Of a DNA stretch of 54,242 nt, positions 18,476 to 27,391 are shown piece after piece. The position numbers were made by a program, and so were the translations under genes. The stretch spans positions 1-54,242 of the forward strand of contig JAUHWT010000025.1 in NCBI GenBank assembly GCA_030427145.1, given 5' to 3'. The first letter of the stretch is position 1. Each line of letters starts with the position of its first letter. Origin of the DNA: Alphaproteobacteria bacterium (GTDB taxonomy: Bacteria > Pseudomonadota > Alphaproteobacteria > Rhodobacterales > Rhodobacteraceae). The notes under the pieces were generated by a model. That model did no database searches, was not told the DNA's origin, and was given only the letters and a program-made list of their open reading frames with translations.

Positions 18476-18501
18476 TGGCATTCAAAACGGTTTGAATGCC
18501 A
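18476..18501. promoter_or_regulatory. Probable AglR operator 2 (aglE side)
   Basis: A 26-base inverted repeat with half-site TGGCATTCAAAA on the left, mirrored by GTTTGAATGCCA on the right, centred on CG with a single mismatched pair. Its core TTCAAA-A-CG-G-TTTGAA resembles the palindrome close to aglR. It lies 65 bases upstream of the aglE start, downstream of a TTGACA box, an expected position for repression. Confidence 0.75.
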
Positions 18502-18565
18502 TGCATTGAGCCGAAGAAAAAAACTGCAGCGGCCTGTAAGGGTCGGAAAAATGGGAGACTACCAA

Positions 18566-19918
18566 ATGAGGAAATCGCTATTGGCCGGTGTTGCCGGACT
18601 CGCGCTTGCCGCGGGGTCGGTATCCGCCCAGGATCTGAAATTTACGCCGGGTGAGGGTGGTTACAACTGGGACAGCTACAACACCTTCGCGGAGGCAAAC
18701 GACCTGTCCGGCCAGACCCTGAACCTGTTTGGACCGTGGCGCGGCGATGACCAGGCGCTTGCCGAAAGCGTGTGGGCCTATTTTGCGGCGGCAACGGGTG
18801 CGACCGTCAACTACTCATCTTCCGAATCTTACGAGCAGCAGATCGTGATCGACACCGAGGCCGGCAGCCCGCCGGACATCGCGATCCTGCCGCAGCCTGG
18901 CCTGATCCAGAACCTTGTCTCCAAAGGTTTTGTTGAGCCGCTTGGCGAGGAAACCGCGTCCTGGCTGGCTGACAATTACGCCGCCGGTGACAGCTGGGTG
19001 GGTCTTGGCACCTATGCCGGCCCGGACGGCGAGGACCGTCTCTATGCGTTCCCATACAAAATCGACGTGAAATCCCTCGTTTGGTACTCGCCCGACAACT
19101 TCGAGGACGCGGGATACGAAGTTCCGGAGTCGATGGAGGAGCTGAAAGCCCTGAATGACCAGATCGTTGCGGATGGCGGGACGCCCTGGTGCATCGGTCT
19201 GGGGTCAGGTGGCGCCACAGGATGGCCCGCGACCGACTGGGTCGAGGATCTGATGCTGCGCACGCAGCCCGCCGAGGTCTACGACCAGTGGACGACCAAC
19301 GAAATTCCGTTCGATGATGAGCGCGTTGTTGCCGCCATCGAGGAATTCGGCGCTTTCGCCCGGAACGACGACTATGTCGCCGGTGGTGCCGGTGCGGTGG
19401 CGTCAACCGACTTCCGCGACAGTCCGAAGGGTCTCTTCTCCTCGCCGCCACAGTGCTACATGCACCGTCAGGCCTCGTTTATTCCGTCCTTCTTCCCGGA
19501 AGGTACCGAGCTGGGCATTGACGCGGACTTCTTCTACTTTCCGTCCTATGCAGAGAAAGACCTCGGAAATCCGGTTCTCGGCGCGGGTACACTCGCCTTC
19601 ATCACCAATGACACGCCGGTCGCCCGTGCGTTTATCGAGTTCCTGAAGACGCCGATCGCGCACGAGGTGTGGATGGCCCAGACCGGCTTCCTGACACCGC
19701 TGCAGTCGGTTGACACCGAGCTTTATGGCGACCCGACACTGAAGAAAATGGGCAGCATCCTTCTCGATGCGACCACGTTCCGGTTCGACGGCTCCGACCT
19801 GATGCCAGCCGGTGTGGGTGCGGGCACCTTCTGGACCGGTATGGTCGACTATGCCGGTGGCAAGGACGCCTCCGAGGTTGCCATCGAGATCCAGAGCAGC
19901 TGGGAAGGGCTTAAATAA
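18566..19918 (+). CDS. aglE: Alpha-glucoside ABC transporter substrate-binding protein
   Basis: A 450-residue periplasmic solute-binding protein of family 1. Residues 1-22 are a signal peptide (KSLLAGVAGLALAAGSVSA before QDL). The mature protein begins with LNLFGPWRGDDQALAESVWA, typical for AglE, followed by a PDIAILPQPGLI block and a C-terminal FITNDTPVARAFIEFL region. It captures alpha-glucosides such as sucrose, trehalose or maltose for AglFGK. The chosen ATG follows GGGAGA by seven bases; a longer frame starts 20 codons earlier without a ribosome site. It heads the aglEFGAK operon and is followed by a GC-rich hairpin. Confidence 0.92.
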   Translation: MRKSLLAGVAGLALAAGSVSAQDLKFTPGEGGYNWDSYNTFAEANDLSGQTLNLFGPWRGDDQALAESVWAYFAAATGATVNYSSSESYEQQIVIDTEAGSPPDIAILPQPGLIQNLVSKGFVEPLGEETASWLADNYAAGDSWVGLGTYAGPDGEDRLYAFPYKIDVKSLVWYSPDNFEDAGYEVPESMEELKALNDQIVADGGTPWCIGLGSGGATGWPATDWVEDLMLRTQPAEVYDQWTTNEIPFDDERVVAAIEEFGAFARNDDYVAGGAGAVASTDFRDSPKGLFSSPPQCYMHRQASFIPSFFPEGTELGIDADFFYFPSYAEKDLGNPVLGAGTLAFITNDTPVARAFIEFLKTPIAHEVWMAQTGFLTPLQSVDTELYGDPTLKKMGSILLDATTFRFDGSDLMPAGVGAGTFWTGMVDYAGGKDASEVAIEIQSSWEGLK

Positions 19919-19932
19919 ACCAAAAACAAACG

Positions 19933-19959
19933 GGAGGCTCCGCGATGCGCGGGGCCTCC
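19933..19959 (+). other. Intercistronic hairpin after aglE
   Basis: GGAGGC-T-CCGCG pairs with CGCGG-G-GCCTCC around a three-base loop, giving a 12-pair stem with one U-G wobble. No T-tract follows. Hairpins in this position of binding-protein operons commonly protect the upstream mRNA and raise binding-protein output over permease output; this role is inferred here. Confidence 0.65.
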
Positions 19960-19983
19960 TGAAACAAGTCAGGGGAGGGGCTC

Positions 19984-20982
19984 ATGCATCCGGCATTGCA
20001 GGGTATTATAACGATCATCCTTGGGGTTGGGGGATGTGTTGGATACTTCTACTTTTCCAACCAGATACTCGATAAGGTCATTTTCCCCGCCCGTGGGGAG
20101 AACATGGGGCGCAATATCAACCGCGCCAACATGGTACGGCCCTGGCTTTTCCTGTTTCCCGCCCTGTTCGCGCTTGGCCTTTACCTCGCCTATCCGGTTG
20201 TCGCCACGCTGTGGCTGTCCCTGACGGACCGGGATGCGGGGGGCGCCTTTGTGGGCTTTGCCAATTACAGCGCGATGATGGACGAGCCCAAATTCTGGGA
20301 GGCGCTGCGCAACAACTTCCTGTGGCTTTTGATCGTTCCGGCGATGTCGACCGCGTTTGGTCTTCTGGCCGCGCAGCTGACCGACCGGATCCGCTGGGGC
20401 AGCATCGCCAAGTCGATGGTGTTTATGCCCATGGCAATTTCCTTCGTTGGCGCGTCGGTAATCTGGAAGCTGATCTACGACACACGCCCGGAGGGCCAGG
20501 ATCAGATCGGCGTCCTCAACGCCATCTGGGTCTGGATGGGTGGCGAGCCGCAGACGTGGCTGACCATTATTCCGTGGAACAACTTTTTGCTGATGGTCGT
20601 GCTGATCTGGATCCAGACCGGTTTCGCGATGGTGATCCTGTCCGCCGCCCTGCGTGGTATTCCCGAGGAGACGGTGGAAGCTGCAATCATCGACGGGGCA
20701 AACCCGTTCCAGATATTCTTCAAGATCAAGGTGCCGCAGATTATGGGCACGATCGTGGTGGTTTGGACGACCATTACGCTCGTTGTGCTCAAGGTGTTCG
20801 ACATCGTTCTGGCCATGACCAACGGCCAGTGGGAGACGCAGGTTCTCGCCAACTACATGTATGACAAGATGTTCCGGTCGTTTGACTGGGGTGTGGGCTC
20901 CGCCGCGGCGATGGTCATCATGCTGCTGGTTCTGCCGATTTTGATCTGGAACGTGCACAACGTTCGCAAGGAACTGAAATAG
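19984..20982 (+). CDS. aglF: Alpha-glucoside ABC transporter permease AglF
   Basis: A 332-residue inner-membrane permease of the MalF class with about seven to eight hydrophobic segments. The ATPase-contact EAA loop reads EETVEAAIIDGANPFQIFFK near residue 225. The N-terminal segment (GIITIILGVGGCVGYFYF) is an extra membrane helix typical of AglF. It pairs with AglG to form the channel of the alpha-glucoside importer. AGGGGAGGGG just before the ATG is a strong ribosome site. Only 13 bases separate it from aglG. Confidence 0.92.
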   Translation: MHPALQGIITIILGVGGCVGYFYFSNQILDKVIFPARGENMGRNINRANMVRPWLFLFPALFALGLYLAYPVVATLWLSLTDRDAGGAFVGFANYSAMMDEPKFWEALRNNFLWLLIVPAMSTAFGLLAAQLTDRIRWGSIAKSMVFMPMAISFVGASVIWKLIYDTRPEGQDQIGVLNAIWVWMGGEPQTWLTIIPWNNFLLMVVLIWIQTGFAMVILSAALRGIPEETVEAAIIDGANPFQIFFKIKVPQIMGTIVVVWTTITLVVLKVFDIVLAMTNGQWETQVLANYMYDKMFRSFDWGVGSAAAMVIMLLVLPILIWNVHNVRKELK

Positions 20983-20995
20983 GGGGGATGGTGCA

Positions 20996-22135
20996 ATGAG
21001 TGAAGTCGTAGGCAAAAAATCATCCCTGGTCTGGGCGGTTCACCTGTCCGTTGTGCTGCTGGTCGCGGCGTGGGTCTTCCCGACCGTTGGTCTGTTCGTG
21101 TCGTCGTTCCGCACGGGTGATCAGATCGCGTCGAGCGGCTGGTGGTCGGCCCTGTCGACACAGGAGCGTCAGAACCCCGCCATCCGCATCAGCGGCGATG
21201 AGGTCGAGCGCGACGGCATGTTCGTGATTGAGGGCGATCTGTTTGAGAACTCTTCCGTTTCGGTATCCGCCTGGGGGACGAGCTCCCGGGAAACGGAGGC
21301 ATATGGCCCCGGCGACGTGGCCGACCTCGGAGATGGGGAGACCCTGGTCCTTTCGGAAGAAGGCCGGTTCGTTCTGTCCGGACCGGAGAGTTTTGAGGGT
21401 GAACGTCTGCCCCGGATCTTTTCGACCGTGTCGTCACCACCTGATTTCACACTCGAGAACTACCGCAACGTGCTGTTCAGCTCGACCGCGGCGGCCGGTA
21501 TCGGGAAGTCGTTTATCAACACTCTGACGGTGTCCATTCCGGCGACGATCATTCCCATTCTGATTGCGGCATTTGCGGCCTATGCACTGGCCTGGATGGA
21601 TTTTCCCGGTCGTGCGCTGTTGATTGCTGCTGTCGTGGGGCTTTTGGTGGTCCCGTTGCAGCTCGCGTTGATCCCGCTTCTGCAGCTGCACAACGACATC
21701 GGTATCGGTAAGGGTTATCTGGGCACCTGGCTGGCGCATACCGGCTTTGGTCTGCCGCTCGCCATATATCTGCTGCGCAACTACATGGTTGGCCTGCCCA
21801 AGGACATCATCGAGAACGCGCGGGTCGACGGTGCGACGGATTTCCAGATCTTCGTCAAAATCGTTCTGCCGCTGAGTTTCCCGGCGCTGGCGTCTTTTGC
21901 GATCTTCCAGTTCCTGTGGACGTGGAATGACCTGCTGGTCGCTCTCGTGTTCCTTGGCACGGATGATGACACTCTGGTTCTGACCGGGCGCCTGGTGAAC
22001 CTGCTTGGTTCGCGCGGCGGTCAGTGGGAGATCCTGGCGACCTCGGCCTTCGTTTCAATTGCAATTCCGCTCATCGTGTTCTTTTCGATGCAGCGTTACC
22101 TGGTTCGCGGCCTGCTGGCCGGCTCCGTCAAGTAG
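20996..22135 (+). CDS. aglG: Alpha-glucoside ABC transporter permease AglG
   Basis: A 379-residue MalG-class permease. The EAA loop is KDIIENARVDGATDFQIFVK near residue 264, and about six membrane helices are seen. Between the first helix and the core lies an insertion of roughly 100 hydrophilic residues (about 45-145, rich in Gly, Ser, Glu), predicted to face the periplasm. This makes the protein longer than MalG and is a known trait of AglG. It may contact the binding protein. The stop is separated from the aglA start by two bases. Confidence 0.92.
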   Translation: MSEVVGKKSSLVWAVHLSVVLLVAAWVFPTVGLFVSSFRTGDQIASSGWWSALSTQERQNPAIRISGDEVERDGMFVIEGDLFENSSVSVSAWGTSSRETEAYGPGDVADLGDGETLVLSEEGRFVLSGPESFEGERLPRIFSTVSSPPDFTLENYRNVLFSSTAAAGIGKSFINTLTVSIPATIIPILIAAFAAYALAWMDFPGRALLIAAVVGLLVVPLQLALIPLLQLHNDIGIGKGYLGTWLAHTGFGLPLAIYLLRNYMVGLPKDIIENARVDGATDFQIFVKIVLPLSFPALASFAIFQFLWTWNDLLVALVFLGTDDDTLVLTGRLVNLLGSRGGQWEILATSAFVSIAIPLIVFFSMQRYLVRGLLAGSVK

Positions 22136-22137
22136 AA

Positions 22138-23814
22138 ATGAGTAAACCCGTGGCTACAAATTCAGCTTTGCGTTCCGATCCGGACTGGTGGCGTGGCGCG
22201 GTGATCTATCAGATCTACCCGCGCTCATACCAGGATTCCGACGGCGACGGCATCGGGGATCTCCAGGGGATTATCCAGCGCCTGCCGCATGTGGCAAAAC
22301 TGGGCGCGGATGCGGTCTGGATATCTCCGATCTTTAAATCTCCCATGCTGGATTTCGGGTATGACATCACGGATTATTGCGACATTGATCCGATGTTTGG
22401 CACACTGGCCGATTTCGATGCCTTGATCGAACGGGCGCACGAACTGGGTATTCGTGTGCTGATTGACCTCGTCATCAGCCATACCTCCGACCAGCATCCG
22501 TGGTTCCGGGAAAGCCGGTCGAGCCGGGGTAATCCGAAATCCAACTGGTATGTCTGGGCCGAACCAAGCCCGGACGGGACGCCGCCGAACAACTGGCTGT
22601 CGATCTTCGGCGGCCCGGCCTGGGAGTGGGACTCGGAGCGTCTGCAGTACTACATGCACAATTTCCTGGCCCAGCAGCCGGACCTGAACTTTCACGAGCC
22701 GGAGGTGCAGGACGCGCTGCTGAACACTGCCCGGTTCTGGCTGGACCGGGGTGTGGACGGGTTCCGGCTCGATACGATCAACTTCTACTTCCACGATGAG
22801 GAATTGCGGAGCAATCCGCCGCTGGCGCCGGAGGATCGCGACTATTCCACTGCGCCGGCCGTGAACCCGTACAATCACCAGGATCACCTGTTCGACAAAA
22901 GCCGTCCCGAAATGACCGGCTTCCTGCGACGGTTGCGGGCCCTGATGAACGAGTACACCGATACGGCCGCCGTGGGTGAGGTCGGGGACGCGCAGCGTGG
23001 CATGCAGATCATGGGCGAATACACCCGTGGCGATGACCTGATGCACATGTGCTACGCGTTTGAGTTCCTGGCGCCTGATGCTCCGACCGGTCGACGCGTT
23101 GGCGAGGTGCTGCAGAAATTCAGCAAGGTCGCGGCAGACGGCTGGGCCTGCTGGGCGTTTTCGAACCACGATGTTGAGCGCCATTCCTCCCGCTGGAACC
23201 TCGATGAGGACATGCTGCGGGTCTATCTGGCTCTGATGCTGTCGCTGCGCGGCTCCGTATGTCTGTACCAGGGCGAGGAACTGGGCCTGCGGGAGGCGGA
23301 TGTGCCGTTCGAGGCGCTTCAGGACCCCTATGGCAAGCGGTTCTGGCCCAAATTCAAGGGTCGGGACGGTTGCCGCACGCCGATGGTCTGGCAGAAAGAC
23401 AACAGCAATGGCGGTTTCAGTCAGTCGAAACCCTGGCTGCCGGTATCGGCCGATCACGTAAACGCGGCGGTCGAGGTCCAGGAAGGCGACCCGGCCTCAA
23501 TGCTGTCCTTCTACCGCGACATGATCGCGTGGCGTAAGGATCACGCCGTTTTGGCCAAGGGTGAGTTCGAGGTTCGCGATATTGGCGACGGCCATGTGGC
23601 CTTTGTGCGGACCATGCCAGGCGAGAGCATGTTCTGCGCATTTAACCTGATGAAATCGCCACTCACGGTTTCGCTGCCTGATGGCGAATGGGAGCAGGTC
23701 GCCGCGCCGGGATTCGAGGCGCAGATCGAAAACGGCATGGCGCATCTGGACGGCGGTCTGGCGTTCTTTGCACGACAAAAGACAAACCAAAATTCCGGGG
23801 GGAACAATGGCTGA
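22138..23814 (+). CDS. aglA: GH13 alpha-glucosidase
   Basis: A 558-residue cytoplasmic GH13 hydrolase releasing glucose from imported alpha-glucosides. RGAVIYQIYPRSYQDSDGDG opens the barrel. The nucleophile Asp is in DGFRLDTINFY (about residue 205), the acid/base Glu in AAVGEVGD (about 280) and the transition-state Asp in FSNHDVERH (about 345). Family members split sucrose, maltose, trehalulose or similar sugars. No signal peptide is present. An open frame upstream within aglG is ignored because the ATG two bases after the aglG stop gives the canonical start. It overlaps aglK by 8 bases. Confidence 0.93.
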   Translation: MSKPVATNSALRSDPDWWRGAVIYQIYPRSYQDSDGDGIGDLQGIIQRLPHVAKLGADAVWISPIFKSPMLDFGYDITDYCDIDPMFGTLADFDALIERAHELGIRVLIDLVISHTSDQHPWFRESRSSRGNPKSNWYVWAEPSPDGTPPNNWLSIFGGPAWEWDSERLQYYMHNFLAQQPDLNFHEPEVQDALLNTARFWLDRGVDGFRLDTINFYFHDEELRSNPPLAPEDRDYSTAPAVNPYNHQDHLFDKSRPEMTGFLRRLRALMNEYTDTAAVGEVGDAQRGMQIMGEYTRGDDLMHMCYAFEFLAPDAPTGRRVGEVLQKFSKVAADGWACWAFSNHDVERHSSRWNLDEDMLRVYLALMLSLRGSVCLYQGEELGLREADVPFEALQDPYGKRFWPKFKGRDGCRTPMVWQKDNSNGGFSQSKPWLPVSADHVNAAVEVQEGDPASMLSFYRDMIAWRKDHAVLAKGEFEVRDIGDGHVAFVRTMPGESMFCAFNLMKSPLTVSLPDGEWEQVAAPGFEAQIENGMAHLDGGLAFFARQKTNQNSGGNNG

Positions 23815-24895
23815 GCTTACACTTTCAAACGTCTCCAAATCCTATGGTCCGGTTGAGGTTCTGCGGAATATCAATCTCGACATTAACACCGGCGAGCTGA
23901 TCGTGTTCGTCGGTCCCTCCGGCTGCGGCAAATCCACCCTTCTGCGCATGATTGCGGGGCTGGAGAAAATCAGCGGCGGTGACCTTCAGATCGACGGCGT
24001 TCGCATGAATGACGTGCCGCCCGCGCAGCGTGGTATCGCGATGGTGTTCCAGTCCTACGCGCTTTACCCCCACATGACCGTCCGTGAAAACATGGCGTTC
24101 GGCATGAAAATCGCCAAAACCCCGCCGGCGGAGATTGAGGCGGCGGTGGATCGCGCGGCGAAGATGCTTCAGCTTGAGCCCTATCTCGACCGTCTGCCCA
24201 AAGCACTGTCGGGTGGTCAGCGTCAGCGTGTTGCAATCGGTCGTTCGATTGTGCGGCAGCCGAAGGTGTTCCTTTTCGATGAGCCGCTCTCGAACCTTGA
24301 TGCGGCCCTGCGCGTCGCCACGCGAATTGAGATTGCGCAGCTGAAGGAGAGCCTGCCCGATTCGACCATGATCTACGTGACCCACGACCAGGTTGAGGCC
24401 ATGACCCTGGCCTCGCGGATTGTGGTGCTGCATGGTGGGGATATTGAGCAGGTGGGGTCGCCCCTGGAGCTCTATGAGCGCCCGGCAAACCTCTTTGTGG
24501 CGCAGTTCATTGGCTCTCCTGCCATGAACATCTTTCACGGCAAGGTAGTCTCAACGGGCGCCGAGACGGCCGTGGAGCTTGAGGCCGGGGGCACGGCCCA
24601 TGTGTCTGTTCCAAGCGCCGATGCAGATATGGGCACGGCAGTGCAGTTGGGCATTCGGCCCGAGGATCTCGTACCCTCGCAGGAGGGCGTCCTGGTGAAT
24701 GGCACCGTGGAAATCATTGAGGGCCTTGGTGAAACCACGCTGGTCCACCTCGCAAAAATTGGCGGGGATGAGCCCGCGATTGCCAAGCTTCCAGGGATCC
24801 ATCGGTTGAAAAAAGGTGAGAGCATCAAGCTGACAGCGGCGCGGGAGAAACTTCATCTCTTTGATTCAAATGGAATTTCCTTTCATCACAGATGA
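23807..24895 (+). CDS. aglK: Alpha-glucoside ABC transporter ATP-binding protein
   Basis: A 362-residue MalK/UgpC-type ATPase that powers AglFG. Walker A GPSGCGKST (about residues 36-44), signature LSGGQRQRVAIGRS (about 134), Walker B VFLFDEPLSNLDA and the His-switch VTHDQ are intact. The last about 120 residues form the TOBE/regulatory region. The start overlaps the aglA end and follows a strong CCGGGGGGA ribosome site, so translation is probably coupled. The next gene starts 86 bases on, after a hairpin. Confidence 0.94.
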   Translation: MAELTLSNVSKSYGPVEVLRNINLDINTGELIVFVGPSGCGKSTLLRMIAGLEKISGGDLQIDGVRMNDVPPAQRGIAMVFQSYALYPHMTVRENMAFGMKIAKTPPAEIEAAVDRAAKMLQLEPYLDRLPKALSGGQRQRVAIGRSIVRQPKVFLFDEPLSNLDAALRVATRIEIAQLKESLPDSTMIYVTHDQVEAMTLASRIVVLHGGDIEQVGSPLELYERPANLFVAQFIGSPAMNIFHGKVVSTGAETAVELEAGGTAHVSVPSADADMGTAVQLGIRPEDLVPSQEGVLVNGTVEIIEGLGETTLVHLAKIGGDEPAIAKLPGIHRLKKGESIKLTAAREKLHLFDSNGISFHHR

Positions 24896-24925
24896 TTCTC
24901 CGCTAGCCTGAAAACAGTGCTTGGA

Positions 24926-24948
24926 ATAAATCACTTTTCGTGATTTAT
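24926..24948. promoter_or_regulatory. Perfect inverted repeat between aglK and the sugar kinase gene
   Basis: ATAAATCAC-TTTTC-GTGATTTAT is a nine-pair perfect stem with a five-base loop, 33 bases before the next start codon. The arms are AT-rich and no T-tract follows. It could be a regulator-binding dyad for the kinase-zwf-edd part of the operon, or an mRNA processing or attenuation structure. Confidence 0.5.
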
Positions 24949-24981
24949 AGCCTTTGCCGGAAATGAGCGGGGGAGCGATAC

Positions 24982-25911
24982 ATGTTTTTGGTCTGTGGAG
25001 AAGCGCTGTTCGACCTGTTTCTTGAGAACGAACAGGGACCCGGCATCGCGACATACGATGCGCGCGCTGGCGGTTCGCCTTTCAATGTTGCCATCGGAAT
25101 GTCCCGCCTTGGCGCCGATTCCGGGCTGCTGACGGGTATCTCCACGGACATGCTGGGTCAGCGTCTTGAAACCGTTCTGCGGTCCGAGAATGTTTCCACC
25201 CGCTATGCCATCTCCACCGACCGGCCCACGACGCTGAGTGTGGTGGGTGTCGATTCGGTGGGTGTTCCCGCCTATCAGTTTTACGACGAGAATTCGGCCG
25301 GGTCGGGGGTTACGCTTGAGGAACTGCCGGAGATCGGCTCTGACGTGACCGGCTTCCATTTCGGATCGTTTTCTGTTGTCGCTCCGCCCGTGGCGGGCGT
25401 GCTGGCGCATCTGGCAGAGAAGTTTGACGACCGTTTCATTTCGCTCGACCCCAACATCCGCCCGACCGTTGAGCCTGACATGGGCATCTGGCGCATCCGC
25501 CTCGACAAGCTTTACGGACATGCGAACCTCGTAAAAATCAGCGCCGAGGATCTGGAAATTCTGCATCCTGGCATGTCGGCCGAGGAATACTCCGCGCAAC
25601 TGATCGAGCGGGGCGTGCAGATGGTCGCGGTCACCGACGGGTCCGGGCCGGCGCGGGCCGTTCTGGCCAATGGTGCTACCGCCACCGCCACACCGCCCAA
25701 GTCGGAGGTGATCGACACTGTCGGGGCCGGGGACACGTTCCAGGCGGCCCTGCTGACCCGCCTGATGGAAGAGCCGGGCGGGCCGAAGGCGGCTCTCGAC
25801 AACATGGATTCGGACGGTCTGTCCGACATCCTCAATTTTGCGGCCCGCGCCGCTGCCATTACCTGCTCCCGCCGCGGTGCGGACATGCCGCGTCGTTCCG
25901 ATCTGAACTAG
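24982..25911 (+). CDS. frk: PfkB-family sugar kinase, probable fructokinase
   Basis: A 309-residue ribokinase-family enzyme. GGSPFNVAIGMSRLG near residue 31 is the first PfkB signature and DTVGAGDTFQAALL near residue 245 the second, with the catalytic Asp. In this locus the likely substrate is fructose freed from sucrose-like glucosides, giving fructose-6-phosphate, which pgi in the same operon can convert to glucose-6-phosphate. Glucokinase or 2-keto-3-deoxygluconate kinase activity cannot be excluded. GGGGGAG precedes the ATG. zwf follows after 19 bases. Confidence 0.85.
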   Translation: MFLVCGEALFDLFLENEQGPGIATYDARAGGSPFNVAIGMSRLGADSGLLTGISTDMLGQRLETVLRSENVSTRYAISTDRPTTLSVVGVDSVGVPAYQFYDENSAGSGVTLEELPEIGSDVTGFHFGSFSVVAPPVAGVLAHLAEKFDDRFISLDPNIRPTVEPDMGIWRIRLDKLYGHANLVKISAEDLEILHPGMSAEEYSAQLIERGVQMVAVTDGSGPARAVLANGATATATPPKSEVIDTVGAGDTFQAALLTRLMEEPGGPKAALDNMDSDGLSDILNFAARAAAITCSRRGADMPRRSDLN

Positions 25912-25930
25912 ACCAACGAAAGACAAGTAA

Positions 25931-27391
25931 ATGGTATCAACGGTTATTCCGGTTCAGCCCTTTGATCTTGTGATCTTCGGCGGCACCGGCGACCTCGCAC
26001 GTCGTAAAATTTTCCCCAGCCTTTACCGTCGCATGGCCGTTGGCCAAATGCCCACGGATGCCCGGATCGTTGGTGCCGCCAGGTCCGAAATGGACGTAAA
26101 AGCGTTCCGGAAGACGGTTTCCGAGGCACTGGACGAGTTCGTTGATCCGAAAGTGCTGAAGCCCGAGGTTGTCAAAAACTTCCTGAACTGCATCGAGTAC
26201 GTGCAGATCGATGCCAAAGGCACCAACGGCTGGCCCGAACTTAAAAAACTGCTAAACGAGCGCTCGGACAGCATCCGGGCGTTCTATCTTTCCGTGGCAC
26301 CGTCGCTGTTCGAGGACATTGCAACCCGCCTGTCCAAATCGGGTATCGCAACGCCGGACAGCCGAATTGTTGTTGAAAAACCCCTTGGCCATGACCTTGA
26401 ATCCGCTGTGGCGCTCAACCGGTCCCTGTCGCAGAGCTTCTGCGAGCAGCAGATATACCGGATCGACCACTATCTCGGCAAGGAGACGGTCCAGAACCTG
26501 ATGGCAATCCGGTTTGCGAATGCCCTTTTCGAGCCGCTCTGGAACGCGCGGCACGTGGAGCATATCCAGATCACCGTGGCCGAAACCGTGGGTGTCGAGG
26601 GGCGTGGCGCCTATTACGACAAATCCGGAGCCATGCGGGACATGGTCCAGAACCACATGATGCAGCTTCTCTGCCTGACCGCGATGGAGCCGCCCGCCCG
26701 GTTTGAACCTGATGCCGTGCGCGACGAAAAACTCAAGGTTATCCGCGCACTGGATCCGTTGTCCGCTTCCGACACGGTTCGGGGGCAGTATCGTGCAACT
26801 GGTGACGAGGGGAGCTATCTTGACCACGTGGGCGATCCCAGCAGTAGGACCGAAAGCTTCGTTGCTTTGCGTTGCCACATCTCAAACTGGCGCTGGGCTG
26901 GTACACCTTTTTACCTAAGAACGGGTAAGAAACTCGGTGCGCGGCTGTCGGAAATCGTGGTAACCTTCAAACATCCGCCTCACACCATATTCCCGCAGGT
27001 CGATGCGCAAAAGGGCAATGCCCTGATTATTCGGCTTCAGCCGGATGAGGGCATTACCATGCGCGTAACGATCAAGGATCCGGGCCCCGGCGGAATGCGC
27101 CTGATCGAGGTGCCTCTCGACATGACATTTGCCGATGCGCTGGGCGAGGAGGCGGGTGTCATGCCCGAGGCCTATGAGCGTCTGATCATGGACGTGATTC
27201 GCGGGGATCAGACCCTGTTCATGCGGGGCGACGAGGTGGAGGCTGCCTGGGCCTGGACCGACCCGATCATCAAGCTTTGGTCGGAGAGTTCCGTCCGGCC
27301 GCTGCCCTACGATCCGAAAACCGGCGGCCCGATCGAATCCTACAAGCTGACCGGTGCCGAGGGGCACCTCTGGCGAGAGATTTCAGCGTGA
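25931..27391 (+). CDS. zwf: Glucose-6-phosphate 1-dehydrogenase
   Basis: A 486-residue enzyme oxidising glucose-6-phosphate to 6-phosphogluconolactone with NADP or NAD, the entry to the Entner-Doudoroff route. The N-terminal cofactor fold FGGTGDLARRKIFPSLY and the active-site block RIDHYLGKETVQNL (about residue 178) are intact. Length is normal. Its TGA overlaps the GTG start of pgl, implying coupled translation of the two successive steps. Confidence 0.96.
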   Translation: MVSTVIPVQPFDLVIFGGTGDLARRKIFPSLYRRMAVGQMPTDARIVGAARSEMDVKAFRKTVSEALDEFVDPKVLKPEVVKNFLNCIEYVQIDAKGTNGWPELKKLLNERSDSIRAFYLSVAPSLFEDIATRLSKSGIATPDSRIVVEKPLGHDLESAVALNRSLSQSFCEQQIYRIDHYLGKETVQNLMAIRFANALFEPLWNARHVEHIQITVAETVGVEGRGAYYDKSGAMRDMVQNHMMQLLCLTAMEPPARFEPDAVRDEKLKVIRALDPLSASDTVRGQYRATGDEGSYLDHVGDPSSRTESFVALRCHISNWRWAGTPFYLRTGKKLGARLSEIVVTFKHPPHTIFPQVDAQKGNALIIRLQPDEGITMRVTIKDPGPGGMRLIEVPLDMTFADALGEEAGVMPEAYERLIMDVIRGDQTLFMRGDEVEAAWAWTDPIIKLWSESSVRPLPYDPKTGGPIESYKLTGAEGHLWREISA

